NCBI GenBank assembly: GCA_020638905.1
Contig: JACKHP010000008.1
Location: 127,704 to 191,703, forward strand
DNA from: Planctomycetota bacterium
GTDB taxonomy: Bacteria; Planctomycetota; B15-G4
Reading direction: 5' to 3'
Length of the DNA stretch: 64,000 bases
Part shown: one piece after another, positions 61,482 through 64,000 of the stretch
How the letters are laid out: each line of letters begins with the position of its first letter
How positions within the stretch are numbered: the first letter of the stretch is position 1
The notes under the pieces: model-generated
Told to the model about the DNA's origin: nothing
Database searches by the model: none
What the model saw: the letters and a program-made list of their open reading frames with translations, nothing else
Program-made: the position numbers and the translations under genes

Positions 61482-62653
61482 CCGGACGCGTCGTGCTGGG
61501 CAAGAGCGGCGTGCTGCAGCTCGCCACGGGACATCCGTGGATCGGCCCGCGGCACATCGCGTCGAACGAGGGCGTGCGCGACGGCGAGCTCGTGGCGCTC
61601 GAGGGACCGCCCGGCGTGCCGCGTGGCTTCGCGGTCTTCTCGGGCGCGTCGGCCATCCCGCTGCGCGTGGTCTCGCGGCAACCGTCGTTCGAGGTCGAGG
61701 GATGGTGGGCGCGCCGGCTCGACGCGGCGCTGGCGCGACGCGACCAGATCGCGCCGGGCGTCGACGCGTGCCGGCTCGTCCACGCCGAGGCCGACGGACT
61801 GCCGGGGTTGGTGGTCGACCGCTACGGCGAGATCGCGGTGCTGCAGGCGGGCTGTCTGTGGGCCGACACGACGGCCCACGAGCTGGCGGGCCGGCTCGTC
61901 GAGCGGCACGGCTTCGCGGGCGTGCTCGCGCGGCACGACGGCAGCTTCCGGCGTCCGGAGGGCCTGACCGAAGAGGTCAGGGTGCTGGCGGGTGACGTCC
62001 CGCAGGACGAGGTCGAGATCCACGTCGGCGCGCTGCGTCGACGCGTCGACGTGCACGCGGGACAGAAGACCGGCGCGTACCTCGATCAGCGCACCAACCA
62101 GCAGTGGGCCGTGACGGCGCTGCCCGAGGGACGCGTCCTCGACGCGTTCAGCAACGACGGCGGCTTCGCGCTGCAGCTCGCGCTGGCCGGCCGCGTCGTC
62201 GACGCGGTCGACAGCAGCCAGCCGGCCCTGGCGCGCGCCGTGTCGGTGGCCGAGGAGCACGGCGTCGCCGAGCGGCTGCACACCGTGCGTGCGAACGTCT
62301 TCGAGCACCTGCGCGCGCTCGTCGTGGCCGGCGAACGCTACGACGGCATCGTGCTCGACCCGCCCGCGCTGGCGAAGAAGAAGCACGACGTCTCGTCGGC
62401 GCTGCGTGCGTACAAAGACCTCAACCTGCGCGCCTTGCGGGCCCTGCGCCCCGGGGGACGGCTGGTCACGTGCAGCTGTTCGTACCACGTCGACGCGGCC
62501 ACGTTCCTCGACGTGGTGGGCCAGGCGGCGGCCGACGCACGCGTCGACGTGCACGTGCTCGAGACGCGCGGCGCGGCGGCCTGCCATCCGCACCTGGTCA
62601 CGTTCCCCGAGTCGGCGTACCTGAAGGTGCTGCTGCTCGAGGTCGTGGGATAG
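61478..62653 (+). CDS. Class I SAM methyltransferase, RlmI-like (rRNA m5C type)
   Basis: The 391-residue product has an N-terminal PUA-like domain (HPWIGPRHIASNEGVRDGELVALEG), a central domain (GLPGLVVDRYGEIAVLQ) and a Rossmann domain. The Rossmann domain carries FSNDGGFALQLAL, DPPALAKKKHDVSSALRAYKDLN and the catalytic-cysteine segment VTCSCSYHV. This is the RlmI/YccW layout, which methylates a cytidine in 23S rRNA. GTG 61478 overlaps the dipeptidase stop and has GAGGAG 6 bases upstream. Exact target is inferred. Confidence 0.87.
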   Translation: MTGRVVLGKSGVLQLATGHPWIGPRHIASNEGVRDGELVALEGPPGVPRGFAVFSGASAIPLRVVSRQPSFEVEGWWARRLDAALARRDQIAPGVDACRLVHAEADGLPGLVVDRYGEIAVLQAGCLWADTTAHELAGRLVERHGFAGVLARHDGSFRRPEGLTEEVRVLAGDVPQDEVEIHVGALRRRVDVHAGQKTGAYLDQRTNQQWAVTALPEGRVLDAFSNDGGFALQLALAGRVVDAVDSSQPALARAVSVAEEHGVAERLHTVRANVFEHLRALVVAGERYDGIVLDPPALAKKKHDVSSALRAYKDLNLRALRALRPGGRLVTCSCSYHVDAATFLDVVGQAAADARVDVHVLETRGAAACHPHLVTFPESAYLKVLLLEVVG

Positions 62654-62710
62654 GCGAGCGGCGGCGCGCCGTCGAGGCGCGAGACGCGTCGGCGTCGCCG
62701 GTGCGCGATG

Positions 62711-64000
62711 CTACGCGCCGTCGCCCTCGTCCGGCGCGTCGAGACGGCGCACGAACGAGGCCAGCAGCAGCAGCGCGTCCATCGGCGTGACCTGCTCGAC
62801 GTCGAGCGCGCGCAGTTCGTCGACGATCGAGGCGACCGGCTTCGGGAACAGGGGACGCTGCAGCGGCTCGGGCTCCTCGGCGCCGGCCGCCGCGCCCGCG
62901 TTGGGACGCAGGTCGGGCGCGCTCTGCTCGAGGTCGGCCAGGATGCGTCGCGCGCGCTCGATCACGGGTCCGGGCACGCCGGCGAGACGCGCCACGTGCA
63001 GGCCGTAGCTCCTGTCCGTCCCGCCCGGCACGATCTTGTGCAGGAAGACGATCTCGTCGCCCCACTCGCGCACCGAGACGTTCACGTTGCGCACCGCGGG
63101 GAACTCGTCGGCCAGGTCGACGAGCTCGTGGTAGTGCGTCGCGAAGAGCGTGCGCGCGCCGATCTTCTTGTACAGGTACTCGCTGATCGCCCACGCCAGC
63201 GAGAGGCCGTCCCAGGTGGACGTGCCGCGGCCGACCTCGTCGAGGATCACCAGGCTGCGCTCGGTCGCGCCGTTCAGGATCGCCGCGGTCTCGGTCATCT
63301 CGACCATGAAGGTCGACGAGCCGGCCGAGAGGTCGTCGGACGCGCCGACACGCGTGAAGATGCGGTCGACCACGCCGATGCGCGCGCTCGCCGCCGGCAC
63401 GAACGATCCGATCTGGGCCAGCAGCACGAGCAGCGCCGTCTGCCGGATGTAGGTCGACTTGCCGGCCATGTTCGGACCGGTGATGAGCACGAGCCGCGCC
63501 GTGTCGCGATCGAGGTGCACGTCGTTCGGCACGAGCTCGCCCGCCGGCAGGCGCACGTCGAGCACCGGATGCCGGCCGTCCTTGACGTCGATGACCGGCC
63601 CGTCGTCGACCTCGGGACGCACCCAGCCGCGCGCCCGCGCGAGCTGCGCGAAGCCCGCCAGCACGTCGACGCGCGCGAGCGCCCGCGCGAGCCGCCGCAC
63701 GTCGTCGCCGCGCTTCGTGGCCGCCGCCCGCAGCTCGAGGAACAATTCGCCCTCGAGCGCGCGCGACTTCTCTTCGGCGGTCAGGATCGACGTCTCGAGC
63801 TGCTTGAGCTCGTCGGTGATGTAGCGCTCGGCCGTGCTGAGCGTCTGCTTGCGCACGTAGTGCGCGGGGATCTCCGCCTGCGCCGCCTGCGCATGGGTGA
63901 TCTCGATGTAGTACCCGAAGACCTTGTTGAAGCCGACCTTCAGCGACGGGATGCCGGTGCGCTCGACCTCCGCACCCTGGAAGCGCGCGATGGCCGCGGC
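62711..64000 (-). CDS. mutS: DNA mismatch repair protein MutS, 5' end missing
   Basis: MutS recognises mismatches and recruits MutL. Only the C-terminal 429 residues are in the window; the frame runs off the right edge. The lever/clamp region (KVGFNKVFGYYIEITHA) and the ATPase domain are present: Walker A ITGPNMAGKST, the Walker B region LVILDEVGRGTSTWDGL and THYHELVDLADEFP. The C-terminal HhH region (LLASFVRRLD) completes it. It converges with the RlmI-like gene 57 bases away. Confidence 0.96.
   Translation of the reverse strand, partial: AAAIARFQGAEVERTGIPSLKVGFNKVFGYYIEITHAQAAQAEIPAHYVRKQTLSTAERYITDELKQLETSILTAEEKSRALEGELFLELRAAATKRGDDVRRLARALARVDVLAGFAQLARARGWVRPEVDDGPVIDVKDGRHPVLDVRLPAGELVPNDVHLDRDTARLVLITGPNMAGKSTYIRQTALLVLLAQIGSFVPAASARIGVVDRIFTRVGASDDLSAGSSTFMVEMTETAAILNGATERSLVILDEVGRGTSTWDGLSLAWAISEYLYKKIGARTLFATHYHELVDLADEFPAVRNVNVSVREWGDEIVFLHKIVPGGTDRSYGLHVARLAGVPGPVIERARRILADLEQSAPDLRPNAGAAAGAEEPEPLQRPLFPKPVASIVDELRALDVEQVTPMDALLLLASFVRRLDAPDEGDGA

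Overview
The window is one contiguous, very GC-rich, gene-dense bacterial chromosome segment. It has no rRNA, tRNA, CRISPR array, prophage or recognisable insertion sequence. The gene content suggests a planctomycete-like bacterium. It includes secreted choice-of-anchor-B/LVIVD and FG-GAP proteins that share a C-terminal tail, a von Willebrand/YfbK protein behind an ECF sigma factor, TPR and HEAT proteins with signal peptides, and leucine dehydrogenase. The phylum call is inference from gene content only.

Layout. 1-8638: the distal part of a respiratory complex I operon, nuoD(partial)-H-I-J-K-L-M-N, with no nuoE/F/G between D and H. 8761-14655: minus-strand genes for topoisomerase I, a small four-helix membrane protein, an SGNH hydrolase and a beta-propeller lipoprotein. 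14856-18267: leucine dehydrogenase, repeat element copy A and murJ. 18494-24850: two secreted repeat proteins flanking DUF1003 and gamma-glutamylcyclotransferase-like genes. 24912-29015: a variant endonuclease III-like protein, a P-II/XdhC pair, a TPR protein and a PlsC-type acyltransferase. 29206-33880: an ECF sigma factor, an aberrant sugar-phosphate transferase, and a carboxyltransferase plus HMG-CoA lyase pair (leucine breakdown). 34037-36428: two lipoproteins and a GT87 membrane glycosyltransferase. Repeat copy B follows, inverted relative to copy A. 37169-46230: radical SAM/SPASM enzyme, zinc metallopeptidase, metallophosphoesterase, IMPase-like enzyme, an ABC-2 exporter pair, a membrane protein and a second ECF sigma factor. 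46239-50503: the VWA protein, a methyltransferase and hemolysin III.

50526-57843 looks like an envelope-stress locus. It carries DUF3185, CsbD, PRC-barrel and DUF1328 genes, a histidine kinase with an NtrC-type sigma54 activator, and a NarL-type kinase/regulator pair. The intergenic space between csbD-like and PRC-barrel holds two divergent near-perfect sigma54 promoters, which ties these two genes to the neighbouring sigma54 activator. 57890-64000: DUF2203, a cysteine-rich secreted protein with a HEAT-like partner, dipeptidase, an RlmI-like RNA methyltransferase and mutS (cut by the window end).

The most unusual structure is a non-coding dispersed element of about 600-750 bp, present twice in opposite orientation 20 kb apart. 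It is built from several long hairpins, one with a compensatory base-pair change and one with a swapped loop. Other recurring traits are TAnnnT-type -10 hexamers so close to start codons that leaderless transcripts are likely, and strong terminator-like hairpins without a U-tract.
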